Positions 1 through 6,564 of a DNA stretch of 7,674 nt are shown here, piece by piece. The position numbers were made by a program, and so were the translations under genes. The stretch's first letter is position 1; each line of letters begins with the position of its first letter. Source of the stretch: JALYNX01 sp964608055 (GTDB taxonomy: Bacteria; Actinomycetota; Acidimicrobiia; Spongiisociales; ZC4RG35); assembly GCA_964608055.1 (NCBI GenBank), contig CAZSMJ010000094.1, positions 1-7,674 of the forward strand, given 5' to 3'. The notes below the pieces were generated by a model. That model made no database searches. It saw only the letters and a list, made by a program, of their open reading frames with translations, and had not been told where the DNA came from.

Positions 1-256
1 AGCCACAAGCAGCATCCGCCGCACCCTCACCGCCGCCACCGCCGGCTCCCTCGCCTTGCTCGGCGCAGTCCTCGGTACCACCGGTGCCTATCTGGGCTTC
101 GCAGCCGGTTACGCCAACGACCTCGGCGCACTGCTGCCTGTTCCCTTCCTCCACCTCCTGGTCATCGTCATCGGCCTACCGTTCATCGCTACCGTCGCCG
201 GGTGGCTCGTGGCCGGACGTGAACCAACCGGTCTCGCATTGCGACCGATCGAGTGA
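1..256 (+). CDS. FtsX/MacB-type ABC transporter permease, C-terminal fragment
   Basis: The frame is open from base 2 to a TGA at 254-256 and gives the last 84 residues of a protein that begins outside the window. A basic-to-polar stretch (SSIRRTLTAATAG) is followed by a hydrophobic segment at about residues 15-37, a short loop (YANDLG), and a second hydrophobic segment at about 48-72. It closes with GWLVAGREPTGLALRPIE. This two-helix end with a GREP...PIE tail is, from memory, typical of the last transmembrane helices of FtsX-like permeases in actinobacterial MacB/LolC-type exporters, which couple to a separate ATPase to move or release lipids, lipoproteins or peptides. The substrate cannot be inferred. 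An internal TTG at 56 could be read as a start, but it lies inside the first membrane segment and is not a real start. The gene converges on nuoN with 11 nt between stops, so it is not part of the nuo operon. Confidence 0.72.
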   Translation, partial: ATSSIRRTLTAATAGSLALLGAVLGTTGAYLGFAAGYANDLGALLPVPFLHLLVIVIGLPFIATVAGWLVAGREPTGLALRPIE

Positions 257-267
257 ATGGGATGCGA

Positions 268-1749
268 TCAACCTGCGGCTAAGACCCGCGAGGCGTCCCC
301 AACGAATGTGGCGATTGTCGGGTAGAAACCCACGAGCACGGTGAAGACGAGCGATAGGCCCAAGGCGAGACGCAGTGATCCGGCTGGGGCGGCCGAGGCG
401 TCGTCGGCGAACTCTCCGATCGGGTCGTCGATCCAAACCGTCTTGACCACCCGGGCGTAGTAGTAGATGGCAATGACCGCGTTCAATGCCGCGATCACGG
501 CCAGAACCACGGTGGCGGTGCCGCCGGCGATCATCACCGAGCGGAACATGGCGAACTTGGCGAACCATCCCGCCAGCGGGGGGATGCCCGCCAGGCTGAA
601 GAAGAACACTGCCACCAGGACCGCCAACCTGGTGTCGGCCTGACCCAGGCCACTCCAGGCTCGAAGCTCACCGGACCTGGTCTTGGCGGCGCCGGCGATG
701 ACGACAGCAAATGCACCGAGGTTCATGACTGCGTAGATGGTGAGGTAGATGACGGTCGCAGAGAACGCCTCCGCGAGGTCCGCTCCCACCACCGCCGCCG
801 ACGCAAAGGGCACCAGCATGAAGCCCGCCTGCGCCACCGACGAATACGCCAGGAGCCGGACGATGTTCGATTGGCGGAGGGCAGAGAGATTGCCAACCGT
901 CATCGACAACGCGGCCAACACCCACAACGCCGGCGCCCAGATTTCCGACACCGCGGGCAAAGCCAGATACATGACGAGCAGCATTGCCACAAAGCCTGCC
1001 GCCTTCGAGTTGACCGACAGGTAGGCCGTTACCGGGGTGGGCGCGCCCTCGTAGGTGTCAGGTGCCCAGAAATGGAACGGGACGGCAGCGATCTTGAAGC
1101 CGAAACCCACCATCACAAACAGGATGGCCAGGATCAGGGCCGGCTCGTCTTCCATGCCTGCCGTGGCCTCGGCCAGGCCGGTAAATGTGACCTCTCCGGT
1201 GAGCCCGTAGAGAAAGGAGAGCCCGTAGAGCAGGATCGCCGTCGAGAGAACGCCCAAGATGAAGTACTTCATCGACGCTTCGTTGGACTTGACGTCGCCC
1301 TTACGCCACCCGGCCAACAAGTAGAGCGGCCCGGTGGTCAACTCGAGGGCGACGAAGAGGATTATGAGGTCCCGGGCTGAAGCCATGACCATCGAGCCCA
1401 GGACCGAGGAGAGCAGCAGGAAGTAGTACTCGCCCTGGTAGTAGCGGTCGGACTCGATGTAATGATGCGACATCAGGAACACCAGATACGCCGCCACCAC
1501 GAACAGGCCCTTGAGGACCAGGGCGAACTCGTCGACGACATAGGAGCCGTCGAACATCGACCTCGTCTCTCCGTCCACGGCGAGAAGCACCAGTGGAACC
1601 GCGGCAAGAGCGGTGCCTGCCACTGCGACGGTTGCCGTCCAGTACTTCTGAGAGCGGGGCAGGATGAGGTCGAGGGTGAACACCAGCAACAAGGTCCCGA
1701 TGACGACGAACTCGGGAGCAAAGGCCAGATAGTCGACCTGAAATGTCAC
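268..1749 (-). CDS. nuoN: NADH-quinone oxidoreductase subunit N (complex I antiporter-like subunit)
   Basis: This is the last nuo gene and encodes one of three Mrp-antiporter-like membrane subunits that move protons across the cytoplasmic membrane when NADH is oxidised. I chose GTG at 1749-1747 (493 aa, protein begins MTFQVDYLAFAPEF) because AAGGA lies 6 nt upstream. A TTG 12 codons earlier would extend the frame without such a site. The length fits the family (E. coli about 485). Family residues visible: Glu136 in FVALELTTGPLYLLAG (E. coli E133), Lys161 in MKYFILG (K158), Lys219 in GFGFKIAAVPFHFWAPDTYEGAP (K217), Lys249 in VNSKAAGF (K247) and Lys398 in GWFAKFAMF (K395). The rest is strongly hydrophobic, consistent with about 14 transmembrane helices. 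The C-terminal YYYARVVKTVWIDDP stretch is also typical of NuoN. A 136-nt spacer separates it from nuoM. Nothing suggests damage. Confidence 0.97.
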   Translation of the reverse strand: MTFQVDYLAFAPEFVVIGTLLLVFTLDLILPRSQKYWTATVAVAGTALAAVPLVLLAVDGETRSMFDGSYVVDEFALVLKGLFVVAAYLVFLMSHHYIESDRYYQGEYYFLLLSSVLGSMVMASARDLIILFVALELTTGPLYLLAGWRKGDVKSNEASMKYFILGVLSTAILLYGLSFLYGLTGEVTFTGLAEATAGMEDEPALILAILFVMVGFGFKIAAVPFHFWAPDTYEGAPTPVTAYLSVNSKAAGFVAMLLVMYLALPAVSEIWAPALWVLAALSMTVGNLSALRQSNIVRLLAYSSVAQAGFMLVPFASAAVVGADLAEAFSATVIYLTIYAVMNLGAFAVVIAGAAKTRSGELRAWSGLGQADTRLAVLVAVFFFSLAGIPPLAGWFAKFAMFRSVMIAGGTATVVLAVIAALNAVIAIYYYARVVKTVWIDDPIGEFADDASAAPAGSLRLALGLSLVFTVLVGFYPTIATFVGDASRVLAAG

Positions 1750-1755
1750 TGCTTT

Positions 1756-1760
1756 TCCTT
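1756..1760 (-). promoter_or_regulatory. Ribosome binding site deciding the nuoN start
   Basis: On the minus strand AAGGA is followed by 6 nt and then GTG (1749-1747). It is a good Shine-Dalgarno match at good spacing, and it favours the 493-residue NuoN over the 505-residue reading from TTG at 1785. Confidence 0.7.
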
Positions 1761-1761
1761 G

Positions 1762-1855
1762 CCGGCCGACTTTGCCCTCGACCAACCCTCAGCCCGCTTC
1801 AATCTGGCGCTGTCCAAACAGCACAGTCTCGGGCAAACAGACGCCGGTCGGCCGG
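1762..1855. repeat. Inverted repeat in the nuoM-nuoN spacer
   Basis: The 136-nt stretch between nuoM and nuoN holds no supported gene. CCGGCCGAC at 1762-1770 is the exact reverse complement of GTCGGCCGG at 1847-1855, leaving a 76-nt loop. Inside that loop a small hairpin is possible: GCTGT at 1809-1813 with ACAGC at 1818-1822 around a 4-nt loop. The outer arms lie just upstream of the nuoN ribosome binding site, so a long-range RNA fold is conceivable. Both pairings are short and the region is GC-rich, so chance is a fair explanation. I see no convincing -35/-10 pair in this spacer. Confidence 0.25.
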
Positions 1856-1885
1856 GGCTACCGCCGCGGGGCAGGATCGTCACCC

Positions 1886-3505
1886 TCATCCACCAGACCC
1901 CAGGGAAGCCACGGTCTCGGAGTTGAACACGGTGTTCACCAATGACACGACAGTGTCGGTCGTGGTGTCGAAGATCACCTTTGGATAGAACCCGATCACC
2001 ACGATCAGGACCATCAGGGGCACCCACGCCGCCAGCTCGAAACGGTCCACATCGTGGAATTCCTTGCCCTGCCACTCTGCGCCCGGCTCGCCCAGGTTGA
2101 CTTGTTGCAGCATCCAGAGCATGTACCCCGCGGTGAGCACGGTCCCCACCGCCCCGAGCACCATCGCAGTCCGGAACACCCCGAGCGACAACCCCGGCAA
2201 CGGGTTGTACGAGCCCACCAACGACATGAACTCACCCCAGAACCCGGCTAACCCGGGCAACCCAAGCGATGCCATCGCGGTGAAGGCCAGGATCCCGCCC
2301 ATCACCGGCATCAGTTTGATGTTGCCACCGAGACGGGACATCTCCCTGGTGTGATAGCGATGGCTCATCGAGCCGGCGAGGAAGAAGAGCAGCCCCGTGA
2401 TCAGACCGTGGGCCACCATCCCGATGATGGCGGCGTTGATCCCGATGTCGGTCAGGGTGGCGATCCCCAGCATCACGAAACCCATGTGCCCCACCGACGA
2501 GAAGGCGATCAGTCGCTTCATGTCGGTCTGAGCGAGACAGGCCAACGATCCATAGATGATCCCGATCACCGCCAGGATGGCGATGGCCGGCGCCCAGTTC
2601 GCAGCCTCCTCGGGGAGGATCGGGAGCGAGATCCGGATGAACCCATACGAGCCGAGTTTCAGGAGGATGGCGGCCAGCAACACCGACCCCACCGTCGGCG
2701 CCGCGGTGTGGGCATCGGGGAGCCAGGTGTGAAACGGCCACATCGGCACCTTGACCGCGAACCCGAGGAACATCGCCCCGAAGACCAGGAAGGCGAAGGT
2801 CCCGGTGAAGGCCCCCTCGGCGCCGAGATTGGTCAGTTCGACGATGTCGAAGGTACGGCCGATACCACCGACTTCACCCGATTCGAAATAGAGGGCCAGA
2901 AAGCCCAGGAGCATGAACGCCGACCCGAACAACGTGAACAGGAAGAACTTGATCGAGGCGTAGAGCCGGGTCTCCACCTCCCGGCCGAAACCGGGGATCT
3001 GCCTCGGGGTGCGATCACCCCAGATCCCGATCATGAAGTACATCGGGAGCAGCACAACCTCGAAAAAGATGAAGAACAGGACCAGATCGAGCGCCAGAAA
3101 GGTGCCGTTCATCCCGGTGGCCAGGATCATCATCAAGATCAGGAATGCCTTGGGGTTCTTTGGCTCCTCCCAATGGTTCCAGCTGTAGATGACGGCCAAC
3201 ACCATGACGAAAGTGGAGAGGACCAACAGCGGCAGACTGATGCCATCGACTCCCATGTGGTACTGGGCGTTGATGGCGCCGATCCAGGTCGCGTCTACCT
3301 CGAACTGATAGCTGTTGTAGGTGTCGGCGGAGAAGTCGAATTGGCTGATGAGGGCCAGGGACAAAACGAAGGCGCCCAACGAAGCAAGGAGAGCCACCGT
3401 CTTCAGAGCGAGCTCATTGTCCTTGGGAAGGAGACCGAGGAGGAAGGCCCCCGCCAGAGGGAGGAACACGATGAGGGTGAGACCCCAGGTTTCGAACAAT
3501 TCCAT
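1886..3505 (-). CDS. nuoM: NADH-quinone oxidoreductase subunit M (complex I antiporter-like subunit)
   Basis: Encodes the middle proton-pumping antiporter-like subunit of the complex I membrane arm. The protein is 539 aa from ATG at 3505-3503 (E. coli NuoM about 509) and highly hydrophobic, consistent with about 14 transmembrane helices. Family landmarks visible: Glu149 in FFEVVLLPMYFMIGIWG (E. coli E144), Lys252 in FAVKVPMWPFHTWLPDAH (K234), Lys283 in AAILLKLGSYG (K265), His366 in VAHGLITGLLFF, and Glu425 in GFWGEFMSL (E407). The DMKRLIAFSSVGHMGFVMLG signature at about 328-347 is also classic. A purine-rich GAGAGG...GAGAAG stretch precedes the start, which lies 15 nt after the nuoL stop, so the two are surely co-transcribed. 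The loop at about 164-180 (DRTPRQIPGFGREVETR) follows TM5 and is somewhat polar. No frameshift or missing channel residue is seen. Confidence 0.98.
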   Translation of the reverse strand: MELFETWGLTLIVFLPLAGAFLLGLLPKDNELALKTVALLASLGAFVLSLALISQFDFSADTYNSYQFEVDATWIGAINAQYHMGVDGISLPLLVLSTFVMVLAVIYSWNHWEEPKNPKAFLILMMILATGMNGTFLALDLVLFFIFFEVVLLPMYFMIGIWGDRTPRQIPGFGREVETRLYASIKFFLFTLFGSAFMLLGFLALYFESGEVGGIGRTFDIVELTNLGAEGAFTGTFAFLVFGAMFLGFAVKVPMWPFHTWLPDAHTAAPTVGSVLLAAILLKLGSYGFIRISLPILPEEAANWAPAIAILAVIGIIYGSLACLAQTDMKRLIAFSSVGHMGFVMLGIATLTDIGINAAIIGMVAHGLITGLLFFLAGSMSHRYHTREMSRLGGNIKLMPVMGGILAFTAMASLGLPGLAGFWGEFMSLVGSYNPLPGLSLGVFRTAMVLGAVGTVLTAGYMLWMLQQVNLGEPGAEWQGKEFHDVDRFELAAWVPLMVLIVVIGFYPKVIFDTTTDTVVSLVNTVFNSETVASLGSGG

Positions 3506-3520
3506 TCTTCTCAGCCTCTC

Positions 3521-5548
3521 CTATGTCACGAACACGAACACGATGATCAGGGCCAGGACCCCGCCAACAAATGAAGCCGCGTACTGCTGAACCCGGCCGG
3601 TCTGCATCTTCCGCAACGCCGACCCCGCGCTGTCCGTCGCAGCCGACAGGCCGTGCACCACTCCATCGACCCCCCGTTGGTCGAGAATTCCGTAGACGAA
3701 TGAGCCAAGGCCCTTGGTGAGGAGCGCCACCGAGTTCACGAAGGCGTCGATGATGTAGGTGTTGGTCCAGTTGACGAAACGAGCGATCGGCCCCATGGTC
3801 GCTCCGACAACACCGTTGGCCAGATCGTCCATGTAGTACTTGTTGCGGAGCAGTGGGTAGAGAATCGGGACATCGAGGGCATCCCGCTCCTGTTGGGTCT
3901 CCCGATCCCTGCCGAAGATCACCCACCCCAAGGCGATCCCGGCCAGGGCAGCAAGGATCCCTGCTCCCGCCAGCGCCCACTGAATCGCTTCAGCATGGTG
4001 GTCGCCGATCGCCACCTCGCGCACCGCCAGCCATTCGCCGAAATTGCCGATCCCGGGAAGGGACACACCTGGAATGCTGAAAACGCCGGCGATTGCCGAG
4101 GGGATGGCCAGCAGCATCAGAGGCACGGTCATGACCCGCGGTGACTCGTGAGGGTGGCCCTGGCCCTTGTAAGTCCCGTGGAAGGTGAGGGCAACCGCCC
4201 TCGTCATGTAGAAGGCGGTGACGAAAGCCCCGGCGATGGCGATCCACATAACTGCGGTGTAGCCCGAATCTCCGAGAGTGACCAGGATCTCGTCTTTGGA
4301 CCAGAACCCGGCGAGGGGGATGATCCCGGCCAAGGACAACGAGCCGATGAGGAAGGTCCAGTAGGTGATCGGCATGTCCTTGCGCAACCCACCCATTTCG
4401 CTCATGTTGTTGGAGTGAACGGCGTGGATCACCGAGCCGGCGCCGAGGAAGAGCAGGGCCTTGAAGAAGGCATGGGTGAAAAGGTGGAACAATCCGGCGG
4501 TGTACCCGCCCGCCGCCACCGCCGTCATCATGTAGCCAAGCTGGGAAACGGTCGAATAGGCGAGCACCTTCTTGATGTCGTCGGCCACCAGCGCCAACAG
4601 GCCCAGGGCGAACAGGGTGATGGCACCGATCGCCACCATCCAGGGCCGCGCCTCTTGCGCCAGGTTCTGGAACAGGGGAAAGGTGCGCGCCATCAGGTAG
4701 ATGCCGGCGGTGACCATGGTGGCCGCGTGCATGAGCGCCGAAACCGGGGTCGGGCCGGCCATGGCGTCCGGGAGCCAGATATGAAGCGGAAACTGAGCGC
4801 TCTTGCCCATCGCCCCGAAGAAGAGGAGCAGACCGCCGACCACAGCCACCGAGGAAAGTGCCTCGACATGCTCGGCAGCCGCCAAGTTGATCGCTTGGAA
4901 GTCGAAGGAGCCAACCGCCACGGCAATGAGGATCGCTCCCAGGAGCAGCCCGATATCGCCAACCTTGTTGACGAGGAACGCCTTGTTGCCGGCCCTCACG
5001 TTGTCGAGGTCCTCCCAATAGAACCCGATCAGGAGATAAGAGGCGAGACCCACCCCCTCCCACCCGATGATGAGCTGGATCAAGTTGGGCGCCCCTACCA
5101 AAAGCAGCATCGACCCGGCGAAGAGCGAGAAAGCAGCGAAGAACCACGGAACCCTGACGTCAGCGTGCATGTAACCGACTGCGTAGATGAAGACGAGCAG
5201 GCCAACGACATTGACCAGGAAGAACATCATGATCGAGAGCCCGTCGACCACCCATCCCAGTTCGAAGACGAGGTCGCCCCCGATCCTCCCGATTTCGAAG
5301 GTGCGCTCAGCGAGGACGCCCTCGGTCATGTTCTGCACGAAGAGGACCGTGGCCCAGACGGTGTTGATGGCCAAGGCCGCGATGGCGATCTCAGCGCCCT
5401 CTCTCTTCATCCGCTTCCCAACTGCCATGATCAGGAGAAAGGCGACAAACGGAAGAACCAGCATTATCCCGGCGGTGTCGACCCAGAAGCCGTCGGTGAC
5501 ACCAGCCTCGACCACGTGTTCGGCCTCGGTAGCCAGGAATTGGGTCAC
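3521..5548 (-). CDS. nuoL: NADH-quinone oxidoreductase subunit L (distal antiporter-like subunit)
   Basis: Encodes the distal proton-pumping subunit, whose long C-terminal amphipathic helix lies along the membrane arm. From GTG at 5548-5546 it is 675 aa, longer than E. coli NuoL (613). Family residues visible: Glu164 in IGWEGVGLASYLLIGFY (E. coli E144), Asp198 in NKVGDIG (D178), Lys249 in GKSAQFPLHIWLPDAMAGPTPVSA (K229), His274 (H254), His355 and His359 in LFHLFTHAFFKALLFL (H334/H338), Lys363 (K342) and Lys418-Asp419 in GFWSKDEIL (K399/D400). The lateral-helix region runs from about 560, followed by a last hydrophobic helix at about 657-674. The start is uncertain. The GTG has only a weak purine match upstream, residues 1-25 are a polar extension, and an in-frame GTG at codon 12 has GAGG 8 nt before it. 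A palindromic repeat ends 15 nt before the chosen start. Confidence 0.97.
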   Translation of the reverse strand: MTQFLATEAEHVVEAGVTDGFWVDTAGIMLVLPFVAFLLIMAVGKRMKREGAEIAIAALAINTVWATVLFVQNMTEGVLAERTFEIGRIGGDLVFELGWVVDGLSIMMFFLVNVVGLLVFIYAVGYMHADVRVPWFFAAFSLFAGSMLLLVGAPNLIQLIIGWEGVGLASYLLIGFYWEDLDNVRAGNKAFLVNKVGDIGLLLGAILIAVAVGSFDFQAINLAAAEHVEALSSVAVVGGLLLFFGAMGKSAQFPLHIWLPDAMAGPTPVSALMHAATMVTAGIYLMARTFPLFQNLAQEARPWMVAIGAITLFALGLLALVADDIKKVLAYSTVSQLGYMMTAVAAGGYTAGLFHLFTHAFFKALLFLGAGSVIHAVHSNNMSEMGGLRKDMPITYWTFLIGSLSLAGIIPLAGFWSKDEILVTLGDSGYTAVMWIAIAGAFVTAFYMTRAVALTFHGTYKGQGHPHESPRVMTVPLMLLAIPSAIAGVFSIPGVSLPGIGNFGEWLAVREVAIGDHHAEAIQWALAGAGILAALAGIALGWVIFGRDRETQQERDALDVPILYPLLRNKYYMDDLANGVVGATMGPIARFVNWTNTYIIDAFVNSVALLTKGLGSFVYGILDQRGVDGVVHGLSAATDSAGSALRKMQTGRVQQYAASFVGGVLALIIVFVFVT

Positions 5549-5563
5549 AACTCAGATCCCGGG

Positions 5564-5682
5564 GTTGTCCCCCCTTGACAAGGGGGGACCGCCTGAGCGA
5601 AACGACAGCGAGGGGGGTTGCCCCCCTCGACGCGCTCCCTGCGGTCGCTGGCGTCGGTCCCCCCGCTGCGCAGGGGGACAAC
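5564..5682. repeat. 119-bp compound palindromic repeat (REP/MITE-like) between nuoK and nuoL
   Basis: The 145-nt gap between nuoK and nuoL is almost entirely one symmetrical element. The left arm, 5564-5591, reads GTTGTCCCCC, 8 nt, GGGGGGACCG. The right arm, 5655-5682, is its inverted partner: CGGTCCCCCC, 8 nt, GGGGGACAAC. The two outer 10-mers and the two inner 10-mers are exact reverse complements; only the 8-nt centres differ. Each arm also folds on itself: 5567-5589 is a perfect 10-bp hairpin with a 3-nt loop, and 5657-5679 a 7-bp hairpin extendable past a mismatch. A third perfect hairpin sits near the middle at 5609-5629 (CGAGGGGGG/CCCCCCTCG, loop TTG). Stretches with AGCGA/CGCT flank it on both sides. 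It encodes no supported protein. The design is like dispersed non-autonomous palindromic elements, but mobility is inferred, because only one copy is visible. It is unlike a typical terminator because no U-tract follows. Confidence 0.72.
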
Positions 5683-5693
5683 TCTTCTGAGCG

Positions 5694-5999
5694 TCACCAT
5701 CTCATGAGGCTCAGGTCGTCGACATTCGCCGAGCGGCGGTTTCGGAAGATCATGATGACGATGGCCAGCCCGATCCCGACCTCAGCAGCGGCCACAGTGA
5801 TTACAAAGATGGAGAAGATCTGACCGACGGCCAACTCGGAGCGCAACACCGACTCGAACGCGATCAGGTTGATGTTGACCGCGTTCAGCATCAACTCCAC
5901 TGAGAGGAGGATGAGCACGAGGTTCCGCCGTACCAAGAGGCCGTAGATCCCAAGGGCAAAAAGAGCCGCAGCGAGGATCAGGAACTGATTCAGGAGCAC
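5694..5999 (-). CDS. nuoK: NADH-quinone oxidoreductase subunit K
   Basis: Encodes a small membrane subunit of complex I (ND4L homologue), which joins NuoJ and NuoH to the antiporter-like subunits and carries buried glutamates on the proton path. It is 101 aa from GTG at 5999-5997, matching the usual 100-105. Three hydrophobic helices are seen at about 3-23, 28-48 and 58-84. The two conserved membrane glutamates are Glu35 in LLSVELMLNAVNINL and Glu73 in AAAEVGIGLAIV (E. coli E36 and E72). The RRNLVLILLSVELMLNAVN block is diagnostic. GAGGA lies 10 nt before the GTG, a slightly long spacing, and the gene begins 13 nt after the nuoJ stop. Its stop lies 11 nt from the edge of the palindromic repeat at 5564-5682. 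Confidence 0.98.
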   Translation of the reverse strand: MLLNQFLILAAALFALGIYGLLVRRNLVLILLSVELMLNAVNINLIAFESVLRSELAVGQIFSIFVITVAAAEVGIGLAIVIMIFRNRRSANVDDLSLMRW

Positions 6000-6012
6000 C
6001 TGGCGACCGTCC

Positions 6013-6564
6013 TCAAACCAGAGACCTTTCCTCTTCCTCTGCCGGGGTCAGGTCGCGGCGGGCGATGGTGATCCCACCGATCAAGGCTGCAAGCAGCACG
6101 AAGGAGACGATTTCGAACGGCACCACGAACCGTCCCATCAGCGCCACGCCAAGAACCGCGGTGTCGGTCCCCTCGCCGGGATTGCTCACTGCGGTGGAGC
6201 CGAACGCCTCCAGGGAAGCCCAGGTCATCAAGCCGAAGGTCGTCACCGAGAGAACTGCTGGCCAGATCTTGCGGTCGCCATCGAGTCCCTCGTCGTATCC
6301 GGTGGGGGCACGGGTGATCATGATTCCGAAGAGGAAGAGCACGATCACAGCGCCGATGTAGACCAGGACCAGGACCCAAGCCACGAACTCGGCCGACAGG
6401 ATGAGAAACAGACCCGCGGTCCCGCCGAGGGTCGCCACCAGGAATAGTGCGGCATGGACCACATTGTTGGCAGTGACGACCCGAATCGCTGAAGCGAGCA
6501 CAGCCAGGGCAATTATGGCGAACACCCAATTAACAGGCTCGGAGATCCAGTCGATGACAGTCAT
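6013..6564 (-). CDS. nuoJ: NADH-quinone oxidoreductase subunit J
   Basis: Encodes the ND6-like membrane subunit that sits between the quinone-site subunit NuoH and NuoK. I chose ATG at 6564-6562 (183 aa, MTVIDWISEPVNWVF) because it forms an ATGA overlap with the nuoI stop and has GGAG just upstream. The longer open frame to 6603 only adds 13 residues inside nuoI. Five hydrophobic helices are apparent. The third contains VYIGAVIVLFLFGIM at about 68-82, the family's most conserved segment, with Tyr69 and Gly71 at the known pi-bulge (E. coli Y59/G61). The last helix begins with PFEIVSFVLLAALIGGI at about 149-165. The C-terminus is acidic (TPAEEEERSLV). The overlap suggests translational coupling to nuoI. 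No oddities are seen. Confidence 0.96.
   Translation of the reverse strand: MTVIDWISEPVNWVFAIIALAVLASAIRVVTANNVVHAALFLVATLGGTAGLFLILSAEFVAWVLVLVYIGAVIVLFLFGIMITRAPTGYDEGLDGDRKIWPAVLSVTTFGLMTWASLEAFGSTAVSNPGEGTDTAVLGVALMGRFVVPFEIVSFVLLAALIGGITIARRDLTPAEEEERSLV

Noticed and set aside
2695..2725. NuoM DAHTAAP motif has Ala (residue 268) where ND4 proteins often have Glu (DAHVEAP)
   Set aside because: As I recall, E. coli has Gln at this place, so the position varies and is not one of the essential channel residues, which are all present.
2351..3574. Long open frame antisense to nuoM (407 codons, plus strand)
   Set aside because: Its translation is a charged, His/Glu/Asp/Gly/Arg-rich string with no recognisable domain, as expected when a GC-rich membrane-protein gene is read on the other strand. 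nuoM on the minus strand explains the region fully.
4148..5578. Long open frame antisense to nuoL (476 codons, plus strand)
   Set aside because: It has the same low-complexity hydrophilic antisense composition, overlaps a fully supported nuoL and runs into the palindromic repeat; no domain is visible.
5391..5681. Minus-strand 96-codon open frame covering the palindromic repeat
   Set aside because: It begins in the repeat and then runs out of frame within nuoL. The repeat's composition keeps the frame open; there is no sign of a real protein.
5564..5682. Repeat region read as a CRISPR array or an intrinsic terminator
   Set aside because: The arms are inverted rather than direct, with no regular spacers, and no hairpin is followed by a T-run. 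nuoL-nuoM-nuoN continue downstream in the same operon.
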